In this document: one piece after another, positions 1-8,461 of the stretch
Numbering within the stretch: position 1 is the stretch's first letter
Layout: every line of letters starts with the position of its first letter
From: Sutterella faecalis
GTDB lineage: Bacteria > Pseudomonadota > Gammaproteobacteria > Burkholderiales > Burkholderiaceae_F
Reading direction: 5' to 3'
DNA length: 64,000 nt
NCBI RefSeq assembly: GCF_006337085.1
Contig: NZ_CP040882.1
Location: forward strand, 1,984,001-2,048,000
Program-made: the position numbers and the translations under genes
The notes under the pieces: model-generated
Databases searched by the model: none
What the model was told of the DNA's origin: nothing
Seen by the model: the letters and a program-made list of their open reading frames with translations, nothing else

Positions 1-1069
1 TGCCGCCGGAATTTTTCTGCGGCACGACTTCGCCTTCTTTTCTGCCCTGGGCGACCGCTTCCCACTTGTCGAGCTTCACGGAGAGCTGGCGGGCCATCAC
101 GTCCTTTTCGGCCGGGAAGGCGAACTTGTCCGTGTTGCGAAGGCCAAAGCCAATGTCCGTCACGCCCGCGCAGAAGATGCAGTGCTTTTCGACGTAGGAC
201 TGATTCACCTTGCCGCGGCGGATGATTTCGCGAAGAATGAAGTTGAGGATCGCGAGGTCCGTATTCGGGCGGAAGATGATGACAAGGTCGGAGAGATTCG
301 ACGAGCTCGAGCGATGCGTCGTGAGCTGAATGATGCGCGTTCCCTTGTCGGTAAGACGGCGGTTTGCCATGCGCGACCAGAGCACCGGATGCGCTTCAGC
401 CGGGTTGTTGCCCCAGAGAATGATGGTGTTGGTTTTTTCAATGTCGGCGTAGCAGTTTGCCGGCTCGTCAACACCGAAGGTCTGGTAGAAGCCGACGACG
501 GCTGACGCCATGCAGAGGCGCGCATTGGGGTCGATGTTGTTCGAGCGGAAGCCCCCCTTCATGAGCTTCGAAGCGGTATAGGCTTCCGGAATCGTGTACT
601 GGCCCGACCCGATGATCGAAATGCCCTCGGGACCCTTCTTTTCATAGGTCGCACGCAGGTGCTTCGTCATTTCGCTGAGGGCCGTTTCCCACGATACGGG
701 CTCAAAGCGGCCGGACTTGTCGAATTTGCCGTCCTTCATGCGCATCAGGGGCTGAGTAAGACGGTCCTTGCCGTACATGATCTTGGCGTTGAAATAACCC
801 TTTACGCAGTTGAGGCCGCGGTTCACCGGGGCTTCAGGGTCTCCCTTGGTGGCAACGACGCGGCCGTCGCGCACGCCGACCATCAGGCCGCAGCCGGTGC
901 CGCAGAAGCGGCAGACGGATTTGTGCCAGCTGATGCCCTGGTCGAGTGTATTTGCGTCAGCAGCCTCGGCTGCGGTGACGGGAATGCCGAGCGAAAGCGC
1001 GGCGCTTGCGGCGATGCCCGACTTGAGCACCGTACGGCGATGGAAAGTGACTGGGCGTTCCTGGTTCAT
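1..1069 (-). CDS. napA: Periplasmic nitrate reductase catalytic subunit (3' end cut by window edge)
   Basis: NapA reduces nitrate to nitrite in the periplasm with a bis-MGD molybdenum centre and one 4Fe-4S cluster. The 356 residues present start at an ATG preceded by GAGGGAGA. They show a Tat signal (R11-R12 in HRRTVLKSG), the cluster ligands C53, C56, C60 and C88, and the molybdenum-ligand cysteine C186 in RLCMASAVVGF. The family is about 830 to 950 residues, so more than half lies outside the window. napD lies 73 nt upstream on the same strand, the usual nap arrangement. Formate dehydrogenase and Nas share the fold, but the residues around C186 and CYADIE fit NapA. Confidence 0.93.
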   Translation of the reverse strand, partial: MNQERPVTFHRRTVLKSGIAASAALSLGIPVTAAEAADANTLDQGISWHKSVCRFCGTGCGLMVGVRDGRVVATKGDPEAPVNRGLNCVKGYFNAKIMYGKDRLTQPLMRMKDGKFDKSGRFEPVSWETALSEMTKHLRATYEKKGPEGISIIGSGQYTIPEAYTASKLMKGGFRSNNIDPNARLCMASAVVGFYQTFGVDEPANCYADIEKTNTIILWGNNPAEAHPVLWSRMANRRLTDKGTRIIQLTTHRSSSSNLSDLVIIFRPNTDLAILNFILREIIRRGKVNQSYVEKHCIFCAGVTDIGFGLRNTDKFAFPAEKDVMARQLSVKLDKWEAVAQGRKEGEVVPQKNSGG

Positions 1070-1142
1070 GTGCAATCTCCCTCAGATTGGCTAGACCCGA
1101 AAGTCTTCTGAAAGCACGGCATCATCTGCCGGCGGCGTCTCT

Positions 1143-1379
1143 TTAAGAGGCGTCCGGACGATGTTCGATGAGGCTGACGTCAAAGACGTCAGCGAGTTCA
1201 GAGACAGTTCGGAAGAGACGGACTTCGTCATCGGTTGTGGCAGCCTCAATGGTGCAGATGAAGCGGTCTGTAGCCGGATCGGTCTGGTGGGGCTCCACGC
1301 CATTAATGCGGCGGGCTGCTTCGACGGCAGCCTCAAGCCGGCCCGGACGTGCGATGACGAGAATGGCGGAATAGTTCAT
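1143..1379 (-). CDS. napD: NapD, NapA-specific Tat signal-binding chaperone
   Basis: Small cytoplasmic protein of 78 residues, the usual size for NapD, which binds the Tat signal peptide of NapA and delays export until cofactor insertion. The N-terminus (MNYSAILVIARPGRLEAAV) and the beta-alpha-beta pattern match the ferredoxin-like NapD fold. Position directly upstream of napA is the main support. The ATG at 1379 was chosen; a TTG at 1391 would add four residues, and neither has a clear ribosome binding site. The nap promoter should lie in the 147 bp up to the MFS gene. I could not identify a convincing FNR or NarL site there. Confidence 0.82.
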   Translation of the reverse strand: MNYSAILVIARPGRLEAAVEAARRINGVEPHQTDPATDRFICTIEAATTDDEVRLFRTVSELADVFDVSLIEHRPDAS

Positions 1380-1494
1380 AGTCGGGGTCAACGGATAATT
1401 CTTTTGTTTACTTTGTGAATTGATCCACTGATTTATTTTCGATCGCTCTAATCCGTCGGTCTAGCTCCCAAAGAGGAGGGTTCTGAGAGGCCGA

Positions 1495-1516
1495 ACATAT
1501 CCCGAACGGGAGATGT
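1495..1516 (-). terminator. Weak hairpin after the MFS gene
   Basis: An inverted repeat (ACAT, one mismatch, TCCCG, loop AA, CGGGA, mismatch, ATGT) lies 11 nt downstream of the MFS stop codon. There is no T-run, so termination is only a possibility. It separates the exporter gene from napD. Confidence 0.35.
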
Positions 1517-1526
1517 GAAATGCTTT

Positions 1527-2744
1527 CTAATGAGTATTTTCCGCGTCGGCCTGGCTCGGCGAGAGGATTGTCAGAATGATGGCGGCCAGTACAAGGAGTG
1601 CGGCAAGAAAATAGGGGGTGCCGGCAGCAAGATCCGTCGGGGCGCTTTGCGAGGTGAAGAACAGCAGGGGCGTACCGAGGAGCGGACTTATGGCTCCTGT
1701 GAAGCTGTTGAGAGAGCTGGCTGCGCCGAGCCGTACGCCTTGCGTTGTCGGGGATCCTGTACGACTGATGACGCTCTGGAGCGTCGGCCCGACAACGCCC
1801 ATGAGCGAAAAGAGCGCGAGAAGAGGAAGAAGAAATGTGCCGGCAGTGGAGAAGCCGATGCCGATCAATGCAGTAAAGCCGCAGAAGAGTCCGGCGAAAA
1901 CGAGATGCGTAGGGGAAAGCTTTGCGGAAAGACGCGGCAGAATCCAGCCTTGCGTAATCGTAATCGCGGCTCCAAGGACAAAAATGGAAATGCCGATCAT
2001 CTTTGGAGACCAGCCGTACCGGAATTCCGTATAGAGCGCCCAGGTGCACTGCATCAGGCTCTGAGAGAGCGTATAGAGCGTAATGACGAGCAGTATCGGC
2101 AGAACAAGGCGTTCCCGTGAAAGCGCCAAAAGAGATGAAAACGGATTGAAGCGCTTCAGGGTAAAGGGGTCGCGAGCCGGCGCGCGCAAACTTTCCGGGA
2201 GCACGAAGAGGCCGTAGAGGAAGTTGAGCGCGCAGATGATGCCGGCAATCAGAAAGGGTCTGCTCGGATCTGTTTCGCCCAACATGCCGCCCACGGCCGG
2301 ACCGAGGATGAAGGCAACGCCGAAAATCGCTCCGATGCGGCCAAAAGCGGCGGTGCGATTTGATGCATCCGTAACGTCTGCAATGTAGGCTTGTGCGACG
2401 ACGATATTGGAACTCATGGCGCCACCCAGAATGCGGGAGAGGAGAATAAGCCAGAGCGAGTCGCAGAAAGCCGGCACAAGCATCATGACTGCGAGGCCGA
2501 GAATGCCCGTAAGCAGAACCGGGCGGCGCCCGAGACGATCGGAAATGGCGCCGATCGCCGGCGCGGAAAAGAACTGCATGAGGCCGTAGCTCACCATGAT
2601 GGCGCCGTACCAGGACGTCTGAGCATCGGGTGAGGATGCAAGCGTGCCGATAAGCCGCGGCAGCACCGGGATGATGAGCCCGATGCCAAGCGCGTCAAGA
2701 AACACGCAGGCAAGGACGAAGCCTACGGCTGGCGTTCTGACCAT
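1527..2744 (-). CDS. MFS drug-efflux transporter, TetA-like (DHA1 family)
   Basis: Inner-membrane major facilitator of 405 residues with about 12 hydrophobic segments, the size of Tet(A)-type proton antiporters (about 400). Motif A is clear (G65, D69, R70, G72, R73, R74), as is the antiporter motif C (GPAVGG, 148 to 153). Overall resemblance is to the TCR/Tet subgroup, but that subgroup includes many chromosomal exporters of unknown substrate. No adjacent divergent tetR-type repressor is present, which argues against an acquired tetracycline-resistance module. It stands alone upstream of napD on the same strand. Substrate is unknown; tetracycline resistance should not be inferred. Confidence 0.85.
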   Translation of the reverse strand: MVRTPAVGFVLACVFLDALGIGLIIPVLPRLIGTLASSPDAQTSWYGAIMVSYGLMQFFSAPAIGAISDRLGRRPVLLTGILGLAVMMLVPAFCDSLWLILLSRILGGAMSSNIVVAQAYIADVTDASNRTAAFGRIGAIFGVAFILGPAVGGMLGETDPSRPFLIAGIICALNFLYGLFVLPESLRAPARDPFTLKRFNPFSSLLALSRERLVLPILLVITLYTLSQSLMQCTWALYTEFRYGWSPKMIGISIFVLGAAITITQGWILPRLSAKLSPTHLVFAGLFCGFTALIGIGFSTAGTFLLPLLALFSLMGVVGPTLQSVISRTGSPTTQGVRLGAASSLNSFTGAISPLLGTPLLFFTSQSAPTDLAAGTPYFLAALLVLAAIILTILSPSQADAENTH

Positions 2745-3182
2745 GAAAGAGGACCAAAAAGCAGGTGATGGAAGAGGGAATAATAGCCGGACAACAATCC
2801 CTCTATAAATTCAGGTGATTTGCCTATTGAAACTGATATCAATCAGCATTGATCCCTTCTCTCAACATTTCTGGTGGGTTAAGGCGAGGAATATCGGGAG
2901 GATGACTCAGGCGTATCCCTCAATCCCCTGCTAGTGTTGGGAAAGCAGTCTATAAAGACGTGCGCGCCTCTTCATAGGCAGAGCGCTCAGGCCTCTAGCG
3001 GACTGCTGAACATTTGAAGATGCGGATCCAGAGGGAAAAGGTCCGCATCCTTCTCAAAAAATATCAGAGCGGTATGTTCTGCGGGCTCCGACTTCTTCGG
3101 AGCCGATCCTCAACCCTTTCAGAAGATCCCGCCAGACGATCGGGTTTTTCTCTCCTTTTCCCCGAATCCGGAGCACTAGTTT
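2745..3182 (+). promoter_or_regulatory. 438-nt intergenic region with a structured leader upstream of sstT
   Basis: No gene is visible here. The half nearest sstT can fold. AGCAGTC (2944-2950) pairs with GACTGCT (3001-3007) around an inner stem, GCGCGCCT (2962-2969) with AGGC and GCGC (2976-2986). GATGCGGA (3019-3026) pairs with TCCGCATC (3042-3049). GGCTCCGA (3084-3091) pairs with TCGGAGCC (3097-3104). A short CCCG/CGGG stem (3128-3144) followed by five Ts precedes the sstT ribosome binding site. The order, helices then a terminator-like hairpin then a start site, resembles an attenuator or riboswitch. It matches no RNA family I recognise, and no strong promoter was found. Confidence 0.4.
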
Positions 3183-4412
3183 ATGAAGCGCGTTTTCCAG
3201 TTTGCGATGCCGTTTCTGCAGGCATCGCTTGTTAAGCAAATCGTTGTCGGCCTTGTTCTAGGCATAGCGCTCGGCCTTACCTTCCCTGAAGTTGCCAAGA
3301 GCGTCGGCCTCCTGGGCAGTCTCTTCGTGGCTGCACTGAAGGGCGTGGCGCCGATCCTCGTCTTCGTGCTGGTGATGTCGTCGATTGCGAATCAGCAGAT
3401 TGCGGGCGATCGTCACATCAAGCCGATTGTTGTGCTTTATCTTCTCGGCACTTTTGCTGCCGCGCTTATTGCGGTAGGCGCGAGCTTCCTCTGGCCGACG
3501 GCCATTGCGCTCTCCGTGACGGATCAGGCGGTTTCTGCGCCGAGCGGCATTATGGAAGTGTTCCGTAATCTTCTGCTGCAGGCTGTTGATAATCCTGTGA
3601 ACGCCATCAGTAAGGGCAACTACATCAGCATTCTCGTGTGGGCGATCGCCATGGGCGTGGTGCTCCGCCATGCGCACAGCTCTACGCGTGAAGTGCTGCT
3701 CGACGCCGCCCGCGCTGTGGAATTTATCGTCCGCCTCGTCATTCGTTTTGCGCCTTTCGGCATTTTCGGCCTGGTTGCCTCCACGCTTGCAACGACGGGG
3801 CTGGAAGCCTTCGCCGGCTACCTGAAGGTGCTTGCGGTGCTGGTGGGAACGATGTTCTTCATCGCGCTTGTCGTCAATCCCTTCCTGGTCTGGCTCTGCA
3901 TCCGCAGGAACCCGTATCCCTATACGCTGATGACGCTGCGCGAATCGGGCGTTGCCGCTTTCTTCACGCGTTCGTCCGCGGCCAACATTCCTGTGAATCT
4001 TGAAATCTGCCGTCGTCTGGGTCTTCCGGAGGCCACTTATTCAATTTCCATCCCGGTAGGCGCTACCGTCAACATGCAGGGTGCCGCCATCACGATTACG
4101 GTGCTTACGCTTGCTGGCGTGCATACGCTCGGCATGCCGGTGGACGTCCTTTCGGCCATCTTCCTCTCCTTTGTCGCTGCGCTCTGCGCAGCCGGCGCCT
4201 CCGGCGTTCCGGGCGGCTCGCTCATGCTGATTCCGCTCGCCTGCGGCCTTTTTGGCATTGACCAGAACACCGCCATGCAGGTGGTGGCTGTCGGCTTCAT
4301 CATCGGCGTGGTGCAGGACTCCTGCGAAACGGCCCTCAACTCTTCGGCCGATGCGCTCTTTACGATTGCGGCCTGCAAGCGTGCTGAACGCCTTCAGGGG
4401 AAGGAAGAATAA
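3183..4412 (+). CDS. sstT: Serine/threonine:sodium symporter
   Basis: Inner-membrane Na+-coupled importer of serine and threonine from the dicarboxylate/amino acid:cation symporter (DAACS) family. Length is 409 residues, against 414 in E. coli. Family signatures are visible: SSAANIP at 264 to 270 (the serine-rich hairpin) and NMQGAA at 297 to 302 (substrate and Na+ site). The text around them is close to SstT rather than GltP or DctA. A GGAG lies 10 nt before the ATG. The gene is monocistronic, with a long structured leader and a strong terminator after the stop. It would suit an amino-acid-using gut bacterium. Confidence 0.92.
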   Translation: MKRVFQFAMPFLQASLVKQIVVGLVLGIALGLTFPEVAKSVGLLGSLFVAALKGVAPILVFVLVMSSIANQQIAGDRHIKPIVVLYLLGTFAAALIAVGASFLWPTAIALSVTDQAVSAPSGIMEVFRNLLLQAVDNPVNAISKGNYISILVWAIAMGVVLRHAHSSTREVLLDAARAVEFIVRLVIRFAPFGIFGLVASTLATTGLEAFAGYLKVLAVLVGTMFFIALVVNPFLVWLCIRRNPYPYTLMTLRESGVAAFFTRSSAANIPVNLEICRRLGLPEATYSISIPVGATVNMQGAAITITVLTLAGVHTLGMPVDVLSAIFLSFVAALCAAGASGVPGGSLMLIPLACGLFGIDQNTAMQVVAVGFIIGVVQDSCETALNSSADALFTIAACKRAERLQGKEE

Positions 4413-4440
4413 GTTCCTCCTGATTTCGCAATAAATCTCT

Positions 4441-4482
4441 GAACGCCCTGCCGCGGGATTGCTGCGGCAGGGCGTTCTTTTA
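4441..4482 (+). terminator. Rho-independent terminator of sstT
   Basis: Perfect 14-bp stem (4441-4454 with 4464-4477, GC-rich, starting GAACGCCCTG) with a 9-nt loop, followed by four Ts. It lies 28 nt after the sstT stop and before recQ. Confidence 0.93.
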
Positions 4483-4522
4483 GAATGCAGAACTTTGAGT
4501 TCACTTTCATTGGTCAAAATTC

Positions 4523-6358
4523 ATGCGCCGCTATTCCTCCGCTTTGGAAGCGCTTCAGCAGGTCTTCGGATACGACTCTTTCCGCGGATTTCAGAAAGAG
4601 GTTGTTGAGACTGTTGTCAGTGGAGAGGATGCGCTTGTGCTCATGCCGACGGGCGGCGGGAAAAGCCTCTGCTACCAGATACCCGCGCTTCTGCGCGACG
4701 GCGTGGCCATTGTGGTTTCGCCGCTAATTGCGCTCATGCACGATCAGGTGGATGCGCTCGAGGAGCTTGGCGTACGGGCGGCATATCTGAATTCGACGCT
4801 TCTGCCTGAAGAGGCTGTGGAAGTCAGAAACCAGGTTCGGCGCGGCGAAATTGACCTGCTTTATGTTTCGCCGGAACGCCTTCTGATGTCCTCCATGCTC
4901 TCTTTTCTGAAGGAGCTCCGGATTTCTCTCTTTGCGATTGACGAAGCGCACTGCGTGAGCATCTGGGGACATGATTTCCGGCCGGAATACAGCAAGCTTT
5001 CGATTCTGAAGGAAACTTTTCCCCAGGTGCCGAGAATTGCACTCACCGCAACGGCAGATCAGAAGACGCGGGAAGAGATCGTGGAGAAGCTCCTTCTCAA
5101 TCCGCGCAAGTTTATTGCGAGCTTTGACCGGCCCAATATCTTCTATCGAATTGTGGATAAGCACAACGTGAAGGAGCAGGTCGCGCACTTCATCCGCACG
5201 GAGCATCCCGGCGAGTGCGGGGTCGTTTACTGTCTTGCGCGCAGCACCTGCGAGGATGTCTGCGATTTTCTGCAGGAGAGAGGCGTGCGTGCGGTTTTTT
5301 ATCATGCGGGGCTTACTGCCGAGGAGCGTGCCGCACGTCTTGCGCTTTTTCAGCGCGAGGATGACGTCGTCATGGTGGCTACCATCGCTTTCGGCATGGG
5401 CATTGACAAGCCCAATGTTCGGTTCGTCGCGCACGTGGACATGCCGAAGTCGATTGAAGGGTATTTCCAGGAAACCGGGCGTGCCGGACGAGACGGCCTC
5501 CCCTCCGACGCCTGGATGGCATACGGGCTTCGGGATGTCGTGAGTCAGCGCCGGTTTATTGAACAAAGCGACGCTGACGAACTCTATAAGCAGCTCTCCA
5601 CGCAGAAGCTCGATGCAATGCTTGGTCTCGCAGAGGCCTGCGACTGCCGGCGGGTGAGGCTTCTTGCATATTTCGGAGAGAAAAGCGAGCCCTGCGGGAA
5701 GTGCGACAACTGCGTCAATCCGCCCAAAATCTGGGATGCGACGCTTGCGGCCAAAAAATTAATCAGCTGCATCTGGCGTATTCAGCAGAAGTCAGGGACA
5801 AGCTTCGGCGCAAAGCATGTGATTGATGTGCTTGTCGGCAAGGAAACCGAGCGGGTTCTCTCCTGCGGCCATAATGCGCTCAGTACCTGGGGAATCGGCA
5901 AGGATCTCAATGATCAGCAATGGCGGGCAGTGCTGAGGCAGCTGATTGCCCGGCATGTGGTTTGGGTCGATGCCGAGCGGCACAATGTACTGAGGCTCGG
6001 GCAGCTCGCCAACAACCTGCTGCGCGGGGAAATCCAGGTTGAAGTGCGCCGTGAAGTGATCGATCAGCCTGAGGGGAAATCTCACCGGGCGCAGGCCAAG
6101 GCGTCAAGAGACGAAATCCTGGCCGGTCTCGGAGGCAGTGCACGACAGATTTTTGAAGCGCTTAGAAAATGGAGGCTCGAGACGGCGCGCGCTCTCAATA
6201 AGCCTCCGTATGTGATTTTTCCCGACCGCACGCTTGCTGAAATCGCACGCAGAAAACCCGTGACGCTTGACGCAATGCTCGGCATTCCGGGCGTCGGAAG
6301 ACGAAAGCTCGAAAGTTATGCAGAGGAGATCATCAAAATCGTGCGGGCGGAGTACTGA
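4523..6358 (+). CDS. recQ: ATP-dependent DNA helicase RecQ
   Basis: Superfamily 2 3'-to-5' DNA helicase for recombination and replication-fork repair; 611 residues, against 609 in E. coli. Walker A is MPTGGGKS with K47, and the Walker B box is DEAH at 140 to 143. The aromatic-rich loop lies in SIWGHDFRPEY. Zinc ligands are C375, C391, C394 and C397, the first gap being one residue shorter than in E. coli. A winged-helix RQC follows, then a C-terminal HRDC domain from about 530. The start codon has no obvious Shine-Dalgarno sequence. The stop lies 12 nt from the converging SDR gene, with no terminator between. Confidence 0.96.
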   Translation: MRRYSSALEALQQVFGYDSFRGFQKEVVETVVSGEDALVLMPTGGGKSLCYQIPALLRDGVAIVVSPLIALMHDQVDALEELGVRAAYLNSTLLPEEAVEVRNQVRRGEIDLLYVSPERLLMSSMLSFLKELRISLFAIDEAHCVSIWGHDFRPEYSKLSILKETFPQVPRIALTATADQKTREEIVEKLLLNPRKFIASFDRPNIFYRIVDKHNVKEQVAHFIRTEHPGECGVVYCLARSTCEDVCDFLQERGVRAVFYHAGLTAEERAARLALFQREDDVVMVATIAFGMGIDKPNVRFVAHVDMPKSIEGYFQETGRAGRDGLPSDAWMAYGLRDVVSQRRFIEQSDADELYKQLSTQKLDAMLGLAEACDCRRVRLLAYFGEKSEPCGKCDNCVNPPKIWDATLAAKKLISCIWRIQQKSGTSFGAKHVIDVLVGKETERVLSCGHNALSTWGIGKDLNDQQWRAVLRQLIARHVVWVDAERHNVLRLGQLANNLLRGEIQVEVRREVIDQPEGKSHRAQAKASRDEILAGLGGSARQIFEALRKWRLETARALNKPPYVIFPDRTLAEIARRKPVTLDAMLGIPGVGRRKLESYAEEIIKIVRAEY

Positions 6359-6370
6359 AGGCGCCAGGCA

Positions 6371-7150
6371 TCAGCTTTTGGGAGCCGTTACGCGGGGTTT
6401 TTGCTTCCTGTTGGCGAGAATGCGGTCAAAGAGAGAATTGGGAATGAGCCGCATGATTTTGGCAAGGACGCCCATCTGCCAGGGAATCACGCGGTAGGTC
6501 GTGCGCTCGGTGATGGCCTTCACCGCTTCGCGCGCAAAGTCATCGGGCTCCATAAGGAACGGCATCTTGTAGGGGTTCTCCGCCGTAAGCGGCGTACGAA
6601 CGAATCCCGGGCAGATGGTGCTTACGAGAATGCCGTATTTCTGCAGTTCGATGCGCAGACTTTCGCAGTAGGTAATAACAGCGGATTTGCTTGCGCAATA
6701 GGCTTCAGATCCGGGCAGTCCTCTGATGCCGGCGACGGATCCCATGCCGACGAGCTGGCCGTAGCCGCGCGCCTTCATGGGTTCAATGAAGGGGTGGAAC
6801 GTGTAGGCCATGGCGAAGACATTGATGCGGTAGACCGCTTCGAGCATGTCGAGGTCTTCTTCGAACTCCGTTTTGACGCCGTGCGAAATGCCTGCATTGG
6901 CGATCACGAGCGTCGTGCCTCCCGAACGGCATTCGAATTCACGGGCGGCCGCAAATATTTCCTCACGATTGGTGACGTCGGCCGGCAGAACAAAGTGGCG
7001 CTTCAGGCCGCCGTTCAAAGAGTCTGCAAGCTCTTCAAGACGATCTCGGCTTCGGGCCACAAGGCCCACCGTAGCGCCGCGGGCCGCGTAGGCGCGCGCA
7101 AGCGCAGCGCCAATGCCGCTAGAAGCGCCGGTGATGAAAACATTGAGCAC
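6371..7150 (-). CDS. Short-chain dehydrogenase/reductase (SDR) family oxidoreductase
   Basis: Classical NAD(P)-dependent SDR of 259 residues. The cofactor motif TGASSGIG is at 7 to 14, NAG at 85 to 87, and the catalytic triad is S138, Y151, K155. The substrate cannot be read from sequence. The start is a GTG with AGAGG 8 nt upstream. It follows dsbA in the same direction, an order common in Burkholderiales (argS, SPOR, dsbA, SDR). However, a terminator lies between dsbA and this gene, so it may depend on read-through or its own promoter. Confidence 0.9.
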   Translation of the reverse strand: MLNVFITGASSGIGAALARAYAARGATVGLVARSRDRLEELADSLNGGLKRHFVLPADVTNREEIFAAAREFECRSGGTTLVIANAGISHGVKTEFEEDLDMLEAVYRINVFAMAYTFHPFIEPMKARGYGQLVGMGSVAGIRGLPGSEAYCASKSAVITYCESLRIELQKYGILVSTICPGFVRTPLTAENPYKMPFLMEPDDFAREAVKAITERTTYRVIPWQMGVLAKIMRLIPNSLFDRILANRKQKPRVTAPKS

Positions 7151-7166
7151 AGGAAAACCTCTGGGT

Positions 7167-7205
7167 AGAAAAAAGAGGCGCTTCGGATGACGGCTCCGAA
7201 ACGCC
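7167..7205 (-). terminator. Terminator after dsbA
   Basis: On the minus strand, an 11-bp stem with one mismatch (7205-7195 with 7187-7177, GGCGTTTCGGA) and a 7-nt loop is followed by TCTTTTTT. It lies 28 nt after the dsbA stop and 16 nt before the SDR start. Confidence 0.85.
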
Positions 7206-7233
7206 CCGTCTCTAATGGAAAAATAAAGGTCAA

Positions 7234-7875
7234 TCAGCGGCGCTGAGCACGGACCTGATCGACAAGGTAGGAGATGCAGGCAGGAGTCGCTTCACGCGTG
7301 CCGACAAGATGGGGGCCTGTGGAATAGATGCCGCCCACGCCGATCATCGGCGTGCTGTCGATCTGGTAGCTGTTCCAGTACTGCGTGGCCTGACGGGACT
7401 TATTCATGACGCTGAAGGAGCGCATGGTCTGTTCCCACTTCTTGCCGTCGACACCCGCTTTCGTCATGAAGTCGAGAATATCAGGGGCAGGATTATCGTA
7501 GTTGTAGGGATGCTCCTGATAGATCACGCTCTCGAAGAATTTCATGTGAAGTTCGTCGAGAAGGCCGAGTGCTTCAAGGGCAAAATAGGTCTGCGTGAAA
7601 GGCAGGAATTTCGGCTGCCAGGCCACCGGGCACACGCGGATGGTCACATCCTTGGGGGCCGTCTTGGCCCATTTCTCAAAATGCGGCGCAAACTGCAGGC
7701 AGTGCGGGCAGGTATAGGCGAAGAATTCCACGACTTCGATGGTGTCGCGCGGCGTGGGTGCAGGCGGATTGACGATGAGGTATTCCTTGCCGGCGGTATA
7801 GGTTGGCGCGGCAAGAAGAGAACCGGAAGCCGGGGCAAGCGCTGCGGCGAGAACGACCTGGCGACGAGAAAGCAT
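7234..7875 (-). CDS. dsbA: Periplasmic thiol:disulfide oxidoreductase DsbA
   Basis: Introduces disulfide bonds into exported proteins. The mature enzyme has the thioredoxin-fold active site C56-P-H-C59 and a cis-proline motif (STPMI). The start at 7875 was chosen because AGGA precedes it and it opens directly with a signal peptide; a longer reading from 7938 adds 21 poor residues. The signal, SRRQVVLAAALAP, has twin arginines at 4 and 5, so Tat export is possible, although DsbA normally uses Sec or SRP. It follows argS and the SPOR gene, probably in one operon, and ends at a terminator. Confidence 0.92.
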   Translation of the reverse strand: MLSRRQVVLAAALAPASGSLLAAPTYTAGKEYLIVNPPAPTPRDTIEVVEFFAYTCPHCLQFAPHFEKWAKTAPKDVTIRVCPVAWQPKFLPFTQTYFALEALGLLDELHMKFFESVIYQEHPYNYDNPAPDILDFMTKAGVDGKKWEQTMRSFSVMNKSRQATQYWNSYQIDSTPMIGVGGIYSTGPHLVGTREATPACISYLVDQVRAQRR

Positions 7876-7918
7876 TGCGGGTAATCCTTTTTGAATTTTG
7901 CAGTTCCGAAGGGGGTGT

Positions 7919-8443
7919 TTACTGCTTGTCCTGAACAATAACAGGATTTAGACCTTGGTCAGAAAGGCTGTTGAGGACTTCCTGAGCAGCGGTCCGGGAA
8001 GCGAAAGGTCCGACGCGAACCCGCCAGTAGGAACCTGACTGGCGGATCTGTGCGCCGATGCCTTGCATGGCAAGGTTTGCAGCACTTGTTTCTGCATCAC
8101 CCTGCTTCGAGAATGATCCCACCTGAACCCAGAAATTTTGAACTGAAGCAGGCGCCTTTTCTGTTTCAGAAGTTGAATCCCTTGCCACGGTTACGGTGCG
8201 CACGCTGCCCGTTTCCTGAGGGGCGGCGAGCGCATCGTTTTGCTGACTAAGCCTGGCATTGGGGTCAACCCCGCCGGCGAGCTTCGCGGCGGGATCGACA
8301 TCAGCGGTCACGCGATCGACCTTGTCGACGAAGGGCACCGGGCTTTTGGAGATGATCAGCATCGCGCCAGCGGCAATGCCGAGACCGGTAACCACGCCGA
8401 TGAGAAAGCCGGCAAAGCCGGTAGCGAATCCGCTTTTTGCCAC
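7919..8443 (-). CDS. SPOR-domain membrane protein (FtsN-like)
   Basis: A protein of 174 residues with a short cytoplasmic N-terminus, one transmembrane helix at about 10 to 32, a low-complexity periplasmic linker, and a C-terminal SPOR domain at about 103 to 172 (FWVQVGSF, then YWRVRVGPF). SPOR domains bind denuded septal peptidoglycan, so a role at the division site is likely. It is the protein that sits between argS and dsbA in Burkholderiales. Start is GTG with GGGAG 7 nt upstream, 18 nt after argS. Whether it replaces FtsN in this organism cannot be told from sequence. Confidence 0.88.
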   Translation of the reverse strand: MAKSGFATGFAGFLIGVVTGLGIAAGAMLIISKSPVPFVDKVDRVTADVDPAAKLAGGVDPNARLSQQNDALAAPQETGSVRTVTVARDSTSETEKAPASVQNFWVQVGSFSKQGDAETSAANLAMQGIGAQIRQSGSYWRVRVGPFASRTAAQEVLNSLSDQGLNPVIVQDKQ

Positions 8444-8461
8444 TTCAAGGCTCCCAGAAGG

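Noticed and set aside
1392..1526. TTGAT half-site that might be an FNR box for nap (TTGATCCACTGATT).
   Set aside because: The second half does not fit ATCAA. Spacing or sequence fails on both strands.
1527..2744. MFS gene as an acquired tetracycline-resistance determinant.
   Set aside because: No tetR partner, no transposase or repeat borders, and composition like the neighbours.
2760..2880. TATAAA-like boxes as promoters for the MFS gene or sstT.
   Set aside because: No -35 at proper spacing on either strand; AT-rich boxes alone are not enough.
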